Assembly (NCBI RefSeq): GCF_000760695.4
Contig: NZ_JHEG04000001.1
Coordinates: forward strand, 242,304-306,303
Direction of reading: 5' to 3'
DNA: 64,000 bases
DNA from: Tolypothrix bouteillei VB521301
Lineage (GTDB): Bacteria; Cyanobacteriota; Cyanobacteriia; Cyanobacteriales; Nostocaceae
A program made the translations under genes and the position numbers. Below the pieces are notes generated by a model. It searched no databases and had not been told where the DNA came from. It saw only the letters and a list, made by a program, of their open reading frames with translations. Each line of letters opens with the position of its first letter. Position 1 is the stretch's first letter. This document shows positions 7,673-17,300 of this stretch, one piece after another.

Positions 7673-9385
7673 ACAACTCCCGTCGGTTTTATCCTCGGTA
7701 CTCAGGAAGCAACCCCCTTGGAATTTTGGGTTGCAGTATCGCCCGGTCAAGTTTTGCGCCTTGATGATGTGGTGGAAGTGCAAACTCACCGTCCTGATGG
7801 GAGTGGTATTGTCAAATTTTATGGTGTGGTTGATTATGTCCGCACCTTACATGAAGGAACTCAGTTTGATACAGATACTTTCTTGGCAAAAAATGGTAGT
7901 TTGCCTGTGAATGTTTCCTATGCTGCTCATATTCAAGTGACGCGCATTGAACCAGAAGAATATTTGCCACCACAACCGGGGGATACAGTTCATTTAGCTG
8001 TTGATGAAGAATTAAAACGTGCTTTGCATTTTGATGGCATGGAAAAACGCATCCCCGCAGGTACAATGCGTAACAGCAGCCCAGCTTATTTTAACTATGA
8101 ATTTATTGATGGCACAAAAGGCGCACATATTAATATTTCTGGTGTATCTGGGGTAGCGACAAAAACATCTTATGCTTTATTTTTACTTCACGGAATTTTT
8201 CACTCTGCTGCTTTAGGTTACCATCGTGCTAATACCAAAGCCTTGATTTTTAATGTCAAAGGTGAGGATTTGTTTTTTATAGATAAGCAAAATGCTAAGT
8301 TGAAAGAACAGGATTTAGCACAATATAATATATTGGGAATACCAGCAGAACCATTTAAAGATGTGCGTTTTTGTGCTGCACCAAGAAAAGGCAGCCATGA
8401 TGTAGATCCGCATTTAGAACAACGGGCTGATAATATTTCAGTTTATTTGTGGAGTTTGAGGGAATTGTGTCGCGATCGCCTCTTCAGTTTCCTATTTGCT
8501 GGGGAAGATTTAGAAAGGGGAAATTTAGGTTTTTTAGTTTCTATTGTAGAGGAAAAGTTAGCCCGAATTGCTGAAGATAACGATAAAACAGATAAAAAAA
8601 ATAACCGCAAGCTTGGAGTGCATCTAGATGTAGAACCTTATGGCTCGCCAGAGAAGAAAAAAGTCACAACATTTAGAGAATTAATTGAATTTTTAGAAGA
8701 TAAGTTGGTTGAAAATGAAGATAACAGTTGGTTGGGACGAAATACCAACGCCACTGCTGAGGCTTTAATACGTCGCTTGTGGGGAATACGAGATGAGATA
8801 GGGCATTTAATTCGCGGAGATTTGCCTCCCGAACAAATAGCCAAATATCAACTCGATCCTCTATCACCCTCGCATCAAATAACGATTGTTGATATTAATA
8901 AGATAGGCGGAAAAGCACAAAAGTTTGTTGTTGGAATACTTTTACAAAGACTATTTGCCGAAAAGGAAAAGCGGGGACAATATCCGGTTGTTTTTATAGT
9001 TCTTGACGAATTGAATAAATATGCTCCTCGTGAAGGGCGGAGTCCCATTAAAAATTTGCTTGTGGAAATTGCAGAACGGGGTCGTTCTTTGGGAATCATC
9101 TTGATAGGCGCACAGCAAACAGCCTCAGAGGTTGAGCGTCGTGTTGTAGGACAAGCGGCAATTCGCGTTGTTGGTAGACTCGATTCTGCAGAAGCTGAAA
9201 GTGCAGAATATAACTTTCTCTCTGGAGGTTGTCGCAAGCGATCGCTCCTCTTAAAATCTGGAACTATGTTTGTTCACCAGCCTGAAGTTCCATCTCCAAT
9301 TCTGATTAATTTTCCCTTTCCTCCTTATGCAACTCGTGATAGTGAAGTTGCAACTAATGATGAGGACGATGATATTGAATTTTAG
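7670..9385 (+). CDS. herA: HerA-like DNA translocase/ATPase
   Basis: 571 residues. The N-terminal beta-barrel (HAS-barrel type) contains GFILGTQEATPLEFWV, usual for HerA. The ATPase has an atypical P-loop region INISGVSGVATKTSYALFLL (no canonical GKS/T; Lys and Thr in TKTS probably serve), a Walker B strand VVFIVLDELNKYAP, and a sensor segment IILIGAQQTASEVERRVVGQAAIRVVGR with the arginine finger region. HerA hexamers pump DNA and drive NurA in end resection; the nurA gene is upstream. The last ten residues are strongly acidic. The gene is followed by a good hairpin terminator. Confidence 0.87.
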   Translation: MTTPVGFILGTQEATPLEFWVAVSPGQVLRLDDVVEVQTHRPDGSGIVKFYGVVDYVRTLHEGTQFDTDTFLAKNGSLPVNVSYAAHIQVTRIEPEEYLPPQPGDTVHLAVDEELKRALHFDGMEKRIPAGTMRNSSPAYFNYEFIDGTKGAHINISGVSGVATKTSYALFLLHGIFHSAALGYHRANTKALIFNVKGEDLFFIDKQNAKLKEQDLAQYNILGIPAEPFKDVRFCAAPRKGSHDVDPHLEQRADNISVYLWSLRELCRDRLFSFLFAGEDLERGNLGFLVSIVEEKLARIAEDNDKTDKKNNRKLGVHLDVEPYGSPEKKKVTTFRELIEFLEDKLVENEDNSWLGRNTNATAEALIRRLWGIRDEIGHLIRGDLPPEQIAKYQLDPLSPSHQITIVDINKIGGKAQKFVVGILLQRLFAEKEKRGQYPVVFIVLDELNKYAPREGRSPIKNLLVEIAERGRSLGIILIGAQQTASEVERRVVGQAAIRVVGRLDSAEAESAEYNFLSGGCRKRSLLLKSGTMFVHQPEVPSPILINFPFPPYATRDSEVATNDEDDDIEF

Positions 9386-9412
9386 TCAGGGCGCAATGCC
9401 TTGCACCCTGAC
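9385..9412. terminator. Hairpin terminator after herA
   Basis: GTCAGGG and CCCTGAC arms around a GCAA/TTGC inner pairing lie immediately after the herA stop and before the convergent gene at 9490. A short T-rich stretch follows on the plus strand. It probably serves transcription from both sides. Confidence 0.6.
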
Positions 9413-9489
9413 TTCTTAGCGATCTTGCTTCCTTTTTCTTGATTTGCTGTTTTTGCTTATAAATTATCCTTGAGACATTAACGTAGCAC

Positions 9490-10284
9490 TTAACAAGCGG
9501 TTAATCGGCTAGTGGTTGGCTGCAATGACTCTGCAGGAACAAATAGCGTATTGTGGTCAGCAAAAGCCGTCCAATTTTGGTCAGATAAGGGTTCTGAGGC
9601 AACAATAACTTGGGTTGGGTGCTTCGCATCATTGCAAGACCAATAAAGAGTAGAAGCTTCCATGCGGTAGGCATAGCGACTTGCTGCAAGCGATCGACCA
9701 TCACTGACGATAACATTGGCACTAAAGCTGGTGTCGTATTTTTTAGCCAAGTCTGTCAATTTTTGCAGTGTCGCACGTAAGGCAGACAACAGAGTGCTAT
9801 CTGGAGACGACTGCCACATTTCCACCAGTAGGGCGAAGATGTGTTCCGAGTCAGTCATACCCTTAATTAAACGATATGTGGAATCAGAAAGACTGTCACG
9901 TATCGGTCTGTAGAGCGTCTGTTGAAAGTTTGCTATCTCGCCATTATGCACAAACAACAACTTGCCACTGCGGAAGGGCTGACAGTTGCTAATATCGAGC
10001 GATTCCCCCATTCCTGCAAGTCGGACATAGCTTACTGCACAAGAAGATTGTACGTAGTGGCTCAACTCTTTCAGGTTGGAATCGTTCCACATGGGGATAG
10101 TGTTCCGATAAACAAATGGTCGATCGCTTTCATCGTACCAACCTACACCTACCCCGTCTGCACAAACGACTCCTGAGTTTAATTCGCGAGGGTTGTAACT
10201 TTGGTTGTAGAGCGAATGCTCTTGCTGGTAGAGTAACTCATCTAATCGGATGTTATTACCAAGGTAGCCAACTAATCTACACAT
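9490..10284 (-). CDS. egtC: Class II glutamine amidotransferase, EgtC-like
   Basis: 264 residues beginning MCRLVGYLG: after Met removal Cys2 is the N-terminal nucleophile of Ntn-type class II amidotransferases. Further family motifs are GVGWYDE, YVRLAGMGESLDISNCQPF and LFVHNGEIANF (the NG-E glutamine-binding loop). The length and the lack of a synthase domain fit EgtC, the gamma-glutamyl hydrolase step of ergothioneine synthesis, rather than PurF or GlmS. No egtB or egtD is adjacent, so the pathway assignment is by family only. Confidence 0.75.
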   Translation of the reverse strand: MCRLVGYLGNNIRLDELLYQQEHSLYNQSYNPRELNSGVVCADGVGVGWYDESDRPFVYRNTIPMWNDSNLKELSHYVQSSCAVSYVRLAGMGESLDISNCQPFRSGKLLFVHNGEIANFQQTLYRPIRDSLSDSTYRLIKGMTDSEHIFALLVEMWQSSPDSTLLSALRATLQKLTDLAKKYDTSFSANVIVSDGRSLAASRYAYRMEASTLYWSCNDAKHPTQVIVASEPLSDQNWTAFADHNTLFVPAESLQPTTSRLTAC

Positions 10285-10431
10285 CAGAAAAACAGCTCAA
10301 TATAGCTAGATGTACTTCGTTAACGTAATGTTAGTACATAAAAATTTAGCAAACGAAATTTTATGTGCTATCTGACATAGGGGGGATTTGCTGCTAAAGC
10401 ACCCTCTACAATGCTGCAAAGCAGCCGCTTC

Positions 10432-10495
10432 GCGAACGCTTAAATTATCCGTTGAAGGTTTCACCAGTTTTCGTTCTCGCGAAACTCCAGTATAG
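10432..10495 (+). pseudogene. Orphan 5' fragment of an sbcC-like gene
   Basis: Translation from 10433 reads RTLKLSVEGFTSFRSRET then PV and a TAG at 10493. This matches residues 2-18 of SbcC at 24886 (RALELSLEGFTSFRSRET) almost exactly, including the DNA TTTTCG(T/C)TCTCGCGAAACT. Nothing SbcC-like follows: the Walker A segment is absent. It is therefore a broken, displaced piece of an SMC/Rad50-type gene, ending abruptly about 50 bp before the next gene. Confidence 0.75.
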
Positions 10496-10545
10496 AAAAT
10501 AAGAAGTCGGGAACACAGTCAATTAACGCAGCACCGAACTCACCG

Positions 10546-11049
10546 TTATTTAAGATACGGCATGATATCTTCTGGAACTTCTACCTGTTCGCTTTTTAGT
10601 TTCATCGAATACCCCAACTGCTTTGCTCTAGATGTCAAATCCTGTTCCTGCGGTTGCCATAGCTCGTGGCAAACCACCCAGTATTCCCAGTGACTGTCAG
10701 CGTTGTACCCAAATGTTTCACCTCCTGGGTTAATATAATGAACTATTGCTGAGTCAGGGATGGCGTTATCCTTAAATGCTACAAATGGTCTAGAGGTAGA
10801 GCATTGAATCAGGTCAGTTCTTCTAGAAACCCCACTATAACTGTTAGAGACTTCTACATTCGCTAGATACAGTCGCCTAGTTTCACCGTTTAATTTTACA
10901 GTCTTAGTAAGTTGCTTGTTCAAGAGATAGACTTTCCATGTCACCCCCTGGCGAGCGCCCTCAGATACCAATCTTTTGCTTTGTGCATGAGCGCTTAAAT
11001 TTAATACCAATAAGAGTACTCCTGTGAGACTTGCCAATTTTAGTTTCAT
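10546..11049 (-). CDS. Secreted hypothetical protein
   Basis: 167 residues with a clear Sec signal peptide: MKLKLASLTGVLLLVLNLSA then HAQS, cleavage predicted after the AHA motif. The mature part is about 145 residues, contains two Cys (CSTSRPF and VVCHELW) that could form a disulfide in the periplasm, and no recognised enzymatic motif. It resembles small exported cyanobacterial proteins of unknown role. It is convergent with nothing and separated from the PAS-receiver gene by 490 bp. Confidence 0.7.
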   Translation of the reverse strand: MKLKLASLTGVLLLVLNLSAHAQSKRLVSEGARQGVTWKVYLLNKQLTKTVKLNGETRRLYLANVEVSNSYSGVSRRTDLIQCSTSRPFVAFKDNAIPDSAIVHYINPGGETFGYNADSHWEYWVVCHELWQPQEQDLTSRAKQLGYSMKLKSEQVEVPEDIMPYLK

Positions 11050-11536
11050 TTACCGATAGCTCTATGCTTTGTATCATTTGTATCACAAGATTGCTATCTA
11101 CTCTAATTAAACCCTTGCGATCGGGACGGGCTGATGAATCATAGCAAATCTGCTGACTGCTACCCCCTTAATTCAGTTTTTGCAACACAACACAACACAC
11201 AACTATATTACAGTGTTATTCATCCACATAACATATAATGATGGTAGGGAAAAAGGGATGCTGCAATTTATCCTTCTTCTGTTACTCTGGGAAAAGAAAA
11301 ATAAGAGTCAAATTTTCAACTCTAGATAGAGCGGAAATTTGAGCGATTATTTTCTAACAAACTGGGATAAAATCAAGTTTTTTAGGAAAAGCCTTACGCT
11401 GTAAGCATTCTAGAGTATCTCTTCTGAAAGTGATAAAAGAGGGTTATGCCACGAATAATTTTCCAGTGTGAATTTTTCTCCTATAAAACTCGTGTCTTGA
11501 CTCTATTTTTAAAGAAATAAGCGGTAGTTTTGCGTT
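11050..11536. other. Intergenic region without a recognisable gene
   Basis: About 490 bp between divergent genes. It is AT-rich, with runs such as ACAACACAACACACAACT and two AT-rich promoter-like patches near 11215 and 11490, but no ORF, repeat family or RNA fold that I can support. It presumably holds both divergent promoters. Confidence 0.4.
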
Positions 11537-12616
11537 GTGAGCGAAGAAGAATTTACTCAGTATCTAATTTTTATCCGTCAGCAGATAGAGGCGCTGTACG
11601 AATATATTGTGTTAGTACCAACAAACCAACAGCAACTCTTAGCGTCAGCAATGGAGGAAATTGCCACCTCTTTAGATAATCTGCAGTTATTTCAAGAGGA
11701 AATGCAGGCAAACTTAGAAACTATGGAGGTGATTCAGGAAGATCTGCTAGAGCAGAATGAGTACCTGGCAAAACAACATCAGCGTTATCACGACCTATTC
11801 GAGTTTGCACCTAATGCGTATTTACTCACAAATGCTCAAGGAATCATTCTAGAAGCTAACCGTGCTGCGGGAGCACTATTTAACGTATTGCCCAACTTTC
11901 TGGTAAGCAAACCGTTAGTCAATTACGTACACGAAATAGAACGTTCGGTTTTTCGTAGCAAACTCAATAAGTTGTCTTCTGCGTGTTCTTCTTTGCAAGA
12001 GTGGGAAATAACTATGTGCCCGCGTGGCAGTCAACCTTTTAATGCAGTACTGATGGTAGCACCCGATCGTGACTCTTCCGGATTGCTAGTTTCCCTACAA
12101 ATAGCTATCTGGGATGTGACCGAGTACAAGAACTTGAATCAACAACAACCAGCAATTGTGACCGAACGCTTGGTACCAGAAGCAGAAGTTGTCTCGCTCC
12201 CTCACTCGCTCGATGGTTTGCAGGTACTGTTTGTAGATGATGAAGCTGATATTCGCGAGTTTATCACCGCAGTACTGGAGCAGCATGGGATATATGTGAC
12301 AGCAGTTGCCTCAGTGGCTCAGGCGCTCGAACTGCTAGAGCAATACTCTCAGGAGGAGCCGCCTAAAGGGCGAACGCGTCCCGATGTGATACTCAGTGAC
12401 ATCAGAATGCCGGATGAAGATGGCTATGCTTTGATTAAGAAAGTACGGGCACTGGAGACAGAGAAAGGATGGCACATTCCTGCTGCTGCTTTGACAGCTT
12501 ATCTTGCAGAAGACCGAGCAAAAGCACTCAAAGCGGGTTTTCAATCGCACTTGCATAAACTTGCTGAACCAATGGAGTTAATTGCAATGATTGCACAGCT
12601 TGCCGGGCGAGCTTAA
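11537..12616 (+). CDS. PAS-domain response-regulator protein
   Basis: 359 residues from a GTG start. Residues 1-85 are helical coiled coil (LFQEEMQANLETMEVIQEDL), residues 90-210 a PAS sensor (HDLFEFAPNAYLLTNAQGIILEANRAA), and residues 232-355 a receiver domain (LQVLFVDDEADIREFI; phosphoacceptor Asp288 in SDIRMPDEDG; AALTAYLAE). The usual conserved Lys-Pro near the end is KLAEP. There is no output domain, so it probably acts as a phosphorelay partner of a histidine kinase; the giant hybrid kinase at 14322, now separated by a TnpB element, is the obvious candidate. Confidence 0.85.
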   Translation: MSEEEFTQYLIFIRQQIEALYEYIVLVPTNQQQLLASAMEEIATSLDNLQLFQEEMQANLETMEVIQEDLLEQNEYLAKQHQRYHDLFEFAPNAYLLTNAQGIILEANRAAGALFNVLPNFLVSKPLVNYVHEIERSVFRSKLNKLSSACSSLQEWEITMCPRGSQPFNAVLMVAPDRDSSGLLVSLQIAIWDVTEYKNLNQQQPAIVTERLVPEAEVVSLPHSLDGLQVLFVDDEADIREFITAVLEQHGIYVTAVASVAQALELLEQYSQEEPPKGRTRPDVILSDIRMPDEDGYALIKKVRALETEKGWHIPAAALTAYLAEDRAKALKAGFQSHLHKLAEPMELIAMIAQLAGRA

Positions 12617-12889
12617 AAGCGAGCACCTTGAGATGGACGTAGTAGGGAAGCAGGGAGAGAAAAGGGAATTCAAATTGTAGAGACTTTACAGCGATTGAAG
12701 CAGAAAGCCCACCCCTTCTAGGGGTGTGGGACGCGAATAATGCGGGAGGCAAAGCCACACCGCATTTTCGCTCATGAATGCGTTGCAGCTTTAGCTGCTG
12801 TCAAATTTATCTGAAATTGGGATTGCCAGTGTGAATCTTATACTATAAATAAGCACAGTAAGATTTACATTAAGGAGGTGAGGTTATCC

Positions 12890-14116
12890 ATGTTAGTATT
12901 TGAAGCCAAGTTAGAAGGAAATGACGAACAGTATCAAAAACTTGATGGATCTATTCGTACTGCTCGGTTTATTCGGAACTCGTGTATCAGGTACTGGATG
13001 GATAACCGTGGAGTAGGGAAGAACGAAATTAGTGCATATACAGCTATCCTTGCTCAACAGTTTGAGTTTGCCGATCGTTTAAATTCTATGGCACGACAAG
13101 CTAGTGGCGAACGTGCATGGAGTGCAATTTCTCGGTACGACAACTGTAAGAAAAAGAGACCGGGCAAGAAAGGTTTTCCACGCTTTAAAAAAGAACAGAC
13201 ACATGGTTCTGTAGAGTACAAAACTACGGGATGGAAGTTATCTGAAGACAGAAGAAGCATCACATTCACTGATGGTTTTAAAGCAGGAACATTCAAGATG
13301 TGGGGAACACGCGACCTACATTTTTATCAGTTAAAGCAGTTTAAGCGAGTGCGGGTAGTGCGTCGAGCAGATGGGTATTATTGCCAATTCTGTATTAACT
13401 CTGAACGCCTAGAGAAACGCGAACCAACTGGTAAAACTATTGGGCTAGATGTTGGACTAACTCATTTCTATACTGATAGTGATGGGACTACGGTTGAAAA
13501 TCCCCGTCATCTACGTAAATCCGAAAAGAAATTAAAACGCCTTCAACGACAGTTATCTAGAACCAAAAAAGGGTCTAAAAACCGCGTGAAGGCAAGAAAT
13601 AAATTGGCAAGAAAGCATTTAAAGGTAAGTAGGCAACGTAAAGACTTTGCGGTAAAAGCTGCAAGGTGCGTAGTCCTGTCTAAAGACTTGGTAGCCTATG
13701 AAGACTTAGTGGTTCGGAACATGGTAAAGAATCACCATCTTGCTAAAAGTATTAGCGATGCTGCATGGACGCAGTTTAGAGAATGGGTTGAGTATTTTGG
13801 AAGGGTGTTTGGGGTTGCAACAGTCGCTGTGCCTCCACATAGGACATCTCAAAAATGCTCGAATTGCGGCGAGATAGTCAAGAAAACTCTTTCTACTAGA
13901 ACCCATATCTGTCCCCATTGTTTCCACATTCAGGGGAGAGACCACAACGCAGCTCGCAACATCCTTGAGATAGGACTCCGTACCGTGGGGCACACGGGAA
14001 CGTTAATCGCCTCTGGAGACATCGACCTCTGTTCTGGTGAGCCACTGCGTTGCGGTGAGCAGTGCGGTCTTGGGCTTTGCCCAAGAGGAGCAACTGCGGA
14101 GGGTTCCCCCCGTTGA
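12890..14116 (+). CDS. tnpB: TnpB RNA-guided nuclease of an IS605-type element
   Basis: 408 residues from ATG 12890, chosen because AAGGAGGTGAG lies 9 nt upstream; an upstream in-frame GTG is inside that site. The RuvC-like catalytic triad is intact: Asp187 (GLDVGL), Glu271 (YEDL), Asp351 (GRDHNAARN). A zinc finger with Cys323, Cys326, Cys341 and Cys344 sits between the last two. The N-terminal helical half and the RKHLKVSRQRKDF segment are standard. TnpB uses an omega RNA from the element right end to cut DNA next to a target-adjacent motif. The last 45 residues overlap the presumed omega RNA. It lies between two signalling genes. Confidence 0.92.
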   Translation: MLVFEAKLEGNDEQYQKLDGSIRTARFIRNSCIRYWMDNRGVGKNEISAYTAILAQQFEFADRLNSMARQASGERAWSAISRYDNCKKKRPGKKGFPRFKKEQTHGSVEYKTTGWKLSEDRRSITFTDGFKAGTFKMWGTRDLHFYQLKQFKRVRVVRRADGYYCQFCINSERLEKREPTGKTIGLDVGLTHFYTDSDGTTVENPRHLRKSEKKLKRLQRQLSRTKKGSKNRVKARNKLARKHLKVSRQRKDFAVKAARCVVLSKDLVAYEDLVVRNMVKNHHLAKSISDAAWTQFREWVEYFGRVFGVATVAVPPHRTSQKCSNCGEIVKKTLSTRTHICPHCFHIQGRDHNAARNILEIGLRTVGHTGTLIASGDIDLCSGEPLRCGEQCGLGLCPRGATAEGSPR

Positions 14117-14235
14117 AGCAAGTGGCGAACCCATAAGGGTGAGGAAACTCCTCAGAATAAGTCGGGTCGAAGAAAGAGGAACTCTCAGAAGTGATTTTGG
14201 GAATCCCACGTGCTTTAGCCGTGGGAGGATGTCAA
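14040..14235 (+). ncRNA. Probable omega RNA scaffold (right end of element 1)
   Basis: In TnpB systems the guide scaffold overlaps the tnpB 3' end and stops at the right element boundary. Here the region contains pseudoknot-capable GGTTCCCCCCGTT and GGAACTC segments and the terminal CCCACG/CGTGGG hairpin followed by GTCAA. The guide would be the flanking DNA beginning AATAAAGGAGGAGC at 14236. Extent of the 5' end is a guess; the 3' end is better supported by comparison with element 2. Confidence 0.5.
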
Positions 14236-14321
14236 AATAAAGGAGGAGCATTGTTCTAAAATTTCGCTCGCGCTAAATTATCAGCGATCGCGCCTACCCA
14301 CTAAATCGACCAGTAAAGGCG

Positions 14322-17300
14322 ATGCACCGACCTCAAAGAGAAACAATTACCATAGAGGATATTGTCATCACTGAAGAACTGTCCCGGAGAAACCCTCGGA
14401 CTGCGGATTTTCTCTTGGAAAATCAAGCATTGCAGAGGTTGGCGCGGCAGTTGGTAAATCAGCCACAAACTATGCATCAAAGTATAGTTGACATGGCATT
14501 AAAATTATGCATTGCTGAAAGTGCAGGGATAAATTTACTAGAGATAGCACCAAGTGGGGAAGAGGTTTTTCGGACTCATGTATTAGCAGGAACATTAGCA
14601 CAGTATGCAGGCAGCACTACAAAGCGCAACTCTAGTCCCAGTGGAGTTTGCCTGGAACGCGGTACTCCCGTGCTTTATTCCTATCCCGAACGCTATTTTA
14701 CTGATTTACAGGTAGCGAATATTTCTATCGTTGAAGCATTAATACTACCGTTGATTGCTCCAGATCGTGCCCTTGGCACGATCTGGATTATGTCGCACTC
14801 CCTTGAGCGGCGATTTGACAGTGAAGATGTGCGGGTGATGACGAGTTTAGCAGACTTTACTGCTGCTGCACTGTTGATAAATCAGCAACAAAGCCAGTTG
14901 CGACAAACTGCACTATGCGATCGCCCAAGAGCGGAAATTGCTTTGCGCGTCTCGGAAGAAAAATACCGCACGCTGTTAAATTCGATGGACGAAGCCTTTT
15001 GCAGCATCGAAGTGTTGTATGACTCAGACGGACAGCCTGTTGACCATCAAATCCTTAAAGCGAATCCGGCGTTGGAAAAACACGCAGGCTTAATCGATGC
15101 GCGGGGTAGATTGGCAAGCGATGTGCTGCCGTTCGTCGAACAATCCTGGAACGACCTTTTTGCAAGAATCGTTGCCATAGGTGAATCGGAGCGACTTGAG
15201 CAGCACTCCCCCGCGTTTGACCGTTGGTTCGACATTGAAATTTTGCGCCTCGGCGACGAAACGCTGCGCCGTGTCGCAGTTCTTTTCCGGGACATCACCG
15301 ATCGCAAACGCACGGAAGCGAACCTCGCCTTTTTAGCCGAGACGAGCGCGGATTTTGCACCCCTGTTGAGCGCCGAGGAGATTATGGAGCGGGTCGGCAA
15401 ACGGCTAGCCGATTTTCTCAATCTCTCGCGCTGCAATTTTTCCATCGTTGATGAGGAAGCCGATCTCATCGAGTGCATCTATGCCTGGAGGCGCGACGAC
15501 TCTATGCCCAACTTATTCGGCGCACACCGCATCTCGGCTTTCCTGAACGAAGAAGGCAGGCGACATTACGCGGCAGGTAAGCTCTCAGTTATCAACGATA
15601 CGCGGACTAATTCGATGCTCAACCCGAAGTTGGAAATGTGGGACGAGCTTGGCTTCGGTTCGATTGTTGACGCGCCTTACCTCAAAGACGGGTGTTGGAA
15701 ATTTTTGTTAACCATCGCACGCTCCTCTTCGGGCGAGTGGCGCTCTGATGAAGTCGAGCTGATTCGGGAACTCGCCGAGCGAATTTACATCCGCATCGAA
15801 CGTGCCCGCGCCGAAGAGGCTCTGCGCGACTCGGAAGAAAAATACCGTTCGCTGTTCAACTCAATGGACGAAGCATACGCCGTTGTTAAGGTCATCCCTG
15901 ACAAGGAGGGTGCTTGGAGCGACTTCCTCTTCCTAGAAGTGAACCCCGCTTTCGTGAAGCACACCGGGATGGAGTACCCCGTCGGCAGAACGGCAACCCA
16001 GATCCTCGGCACGCCGAACCCTCAGTGGGTGGGGATCTACGGCCAAGTAGCCGAGACGGGCGAGGCGGTACGCATTGAGATGACGGAGGACACCCTAAAC
16101 CGGGTCTTCGACCTCAACGTCTTTCGGCTGGGCGATCCGGGAAGCCGCCGCGTCGCGGTGCTGTTCACCGACATCACGGAACGGAAGCGTGCCGAAGACG
16201 AGCGCCAACGCGCACAAGACGCAATGCAGGCATTTTTCAGTAATGTGAGTCATGAGTTTCGCACTCCTCTGACTCTGTTGCTGAGTTCGATTGAAGAGAC
16301 CTTGAACGATCTGGCACATCCCCCCAGTTCCGCCCAACGATCGCAACTGCAATTGGCGCACCGAAACGCGGTGAAGCTGCTGAAGCTCGTCAATACTTTG
16401 CTTGACGTTTCCTGCATCGAAGCCGAGCGCATTCAGGCAGTCTATGAGCCGACAGATCTCGCAACCTTGACGACAGAACTTGCGAGTTCATTTGAGTCAG
16501 CCATCAAGCAAGCAGGCTTGCAACTGGTAATTGATTGCCCACCCTTACCAGAGCCAATATATATCGATCGCTCTATGTGGGAAAAGATCGTCCTCAATTT
16601 GCTCTCGAATGCGTTTAAATTTACCTTTGCAGGCGAGATTGCAGTCCGCTTAAGGCGGGCTGGTAATTGGGTTGAGTTAACTGTACAAGACACGGGCATT
16701 GGCATTGCCTTCTCAGAAACACCTCGCTTGTTCGATCGGTTCTACCAGGTGAAAGGAGCCAGGGGGCGGAGTTTTGAAGGATCGGGGATCGGCTTGTCTC
16801 TGGTGAAGGAGTTAGTTAAACTGCATGGCGGCACGATTACTGTCAGCAGTGTTGAAGGAGAAGGCAGTTGCTTTCAGGTATCCATTCCCACCGGGTTTGC
16901 TCATCTTCCCCCCCAACAGATTGGCTCATCTCAAACCTTGCCCTCAACGGCAACAGATCTACGTGCTTATGTGGAGGAAGCGTTAGGGTGGCTACCCCAG
17001 GAGGAGGGGGAGATGGGGAGATGGGGAGATGGGGAGAAAAGAGCTTTTAATTCCCCTCTGCCCCCCTGCCCCTCTGCTCCCCTGCCCAGTTCTGCCCGTA
17101 TTCTCCTGGTAGATGACAACCCCGATATGCGTGCCTACCTGAAGCGGTTACTGGATGAGCGATGGCAGGTGGAGACAGCAGCCAATGGCGCTCTAGCCCT
17201 CACCCAAATTCAGCAACACCCACCCGACTTGGTGCTAACTGATGTGATGATGCCAGAGATGGATGGGTTGCAATTGCTGCAAGCACTACGTTCCGATCCT

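Larger units (their letters stand above)
12700..14235 (+). mobile_element. IS200/IS605-type element with tnpB only, copy 1
   Basis: The left subterminal hairpin CACCCCT-TCT-AGGGGTG lies at 12710-12726. The right end carries CCCACG (14205) and CGTGGG (14220) arms around a TTTA loop, then AGGATGTCAA ending at 14235. The same left core (CCCTTCTAGGG) and right core (CCCTTTAGGG, then GTCAA) bound the second element at 53.7-55.0 kb. No tnpA transposase is present, so movement would need one in trans. The exact left boundary is not determinable from this sequence alone. Confidence 0.75.

Noticed and set aside
14003..14251. Reverse-strand ORFs across the TnpB right end
   Set aside because: They are shadows of structured omega RNA sequence and the TnpB tail with no coding features.
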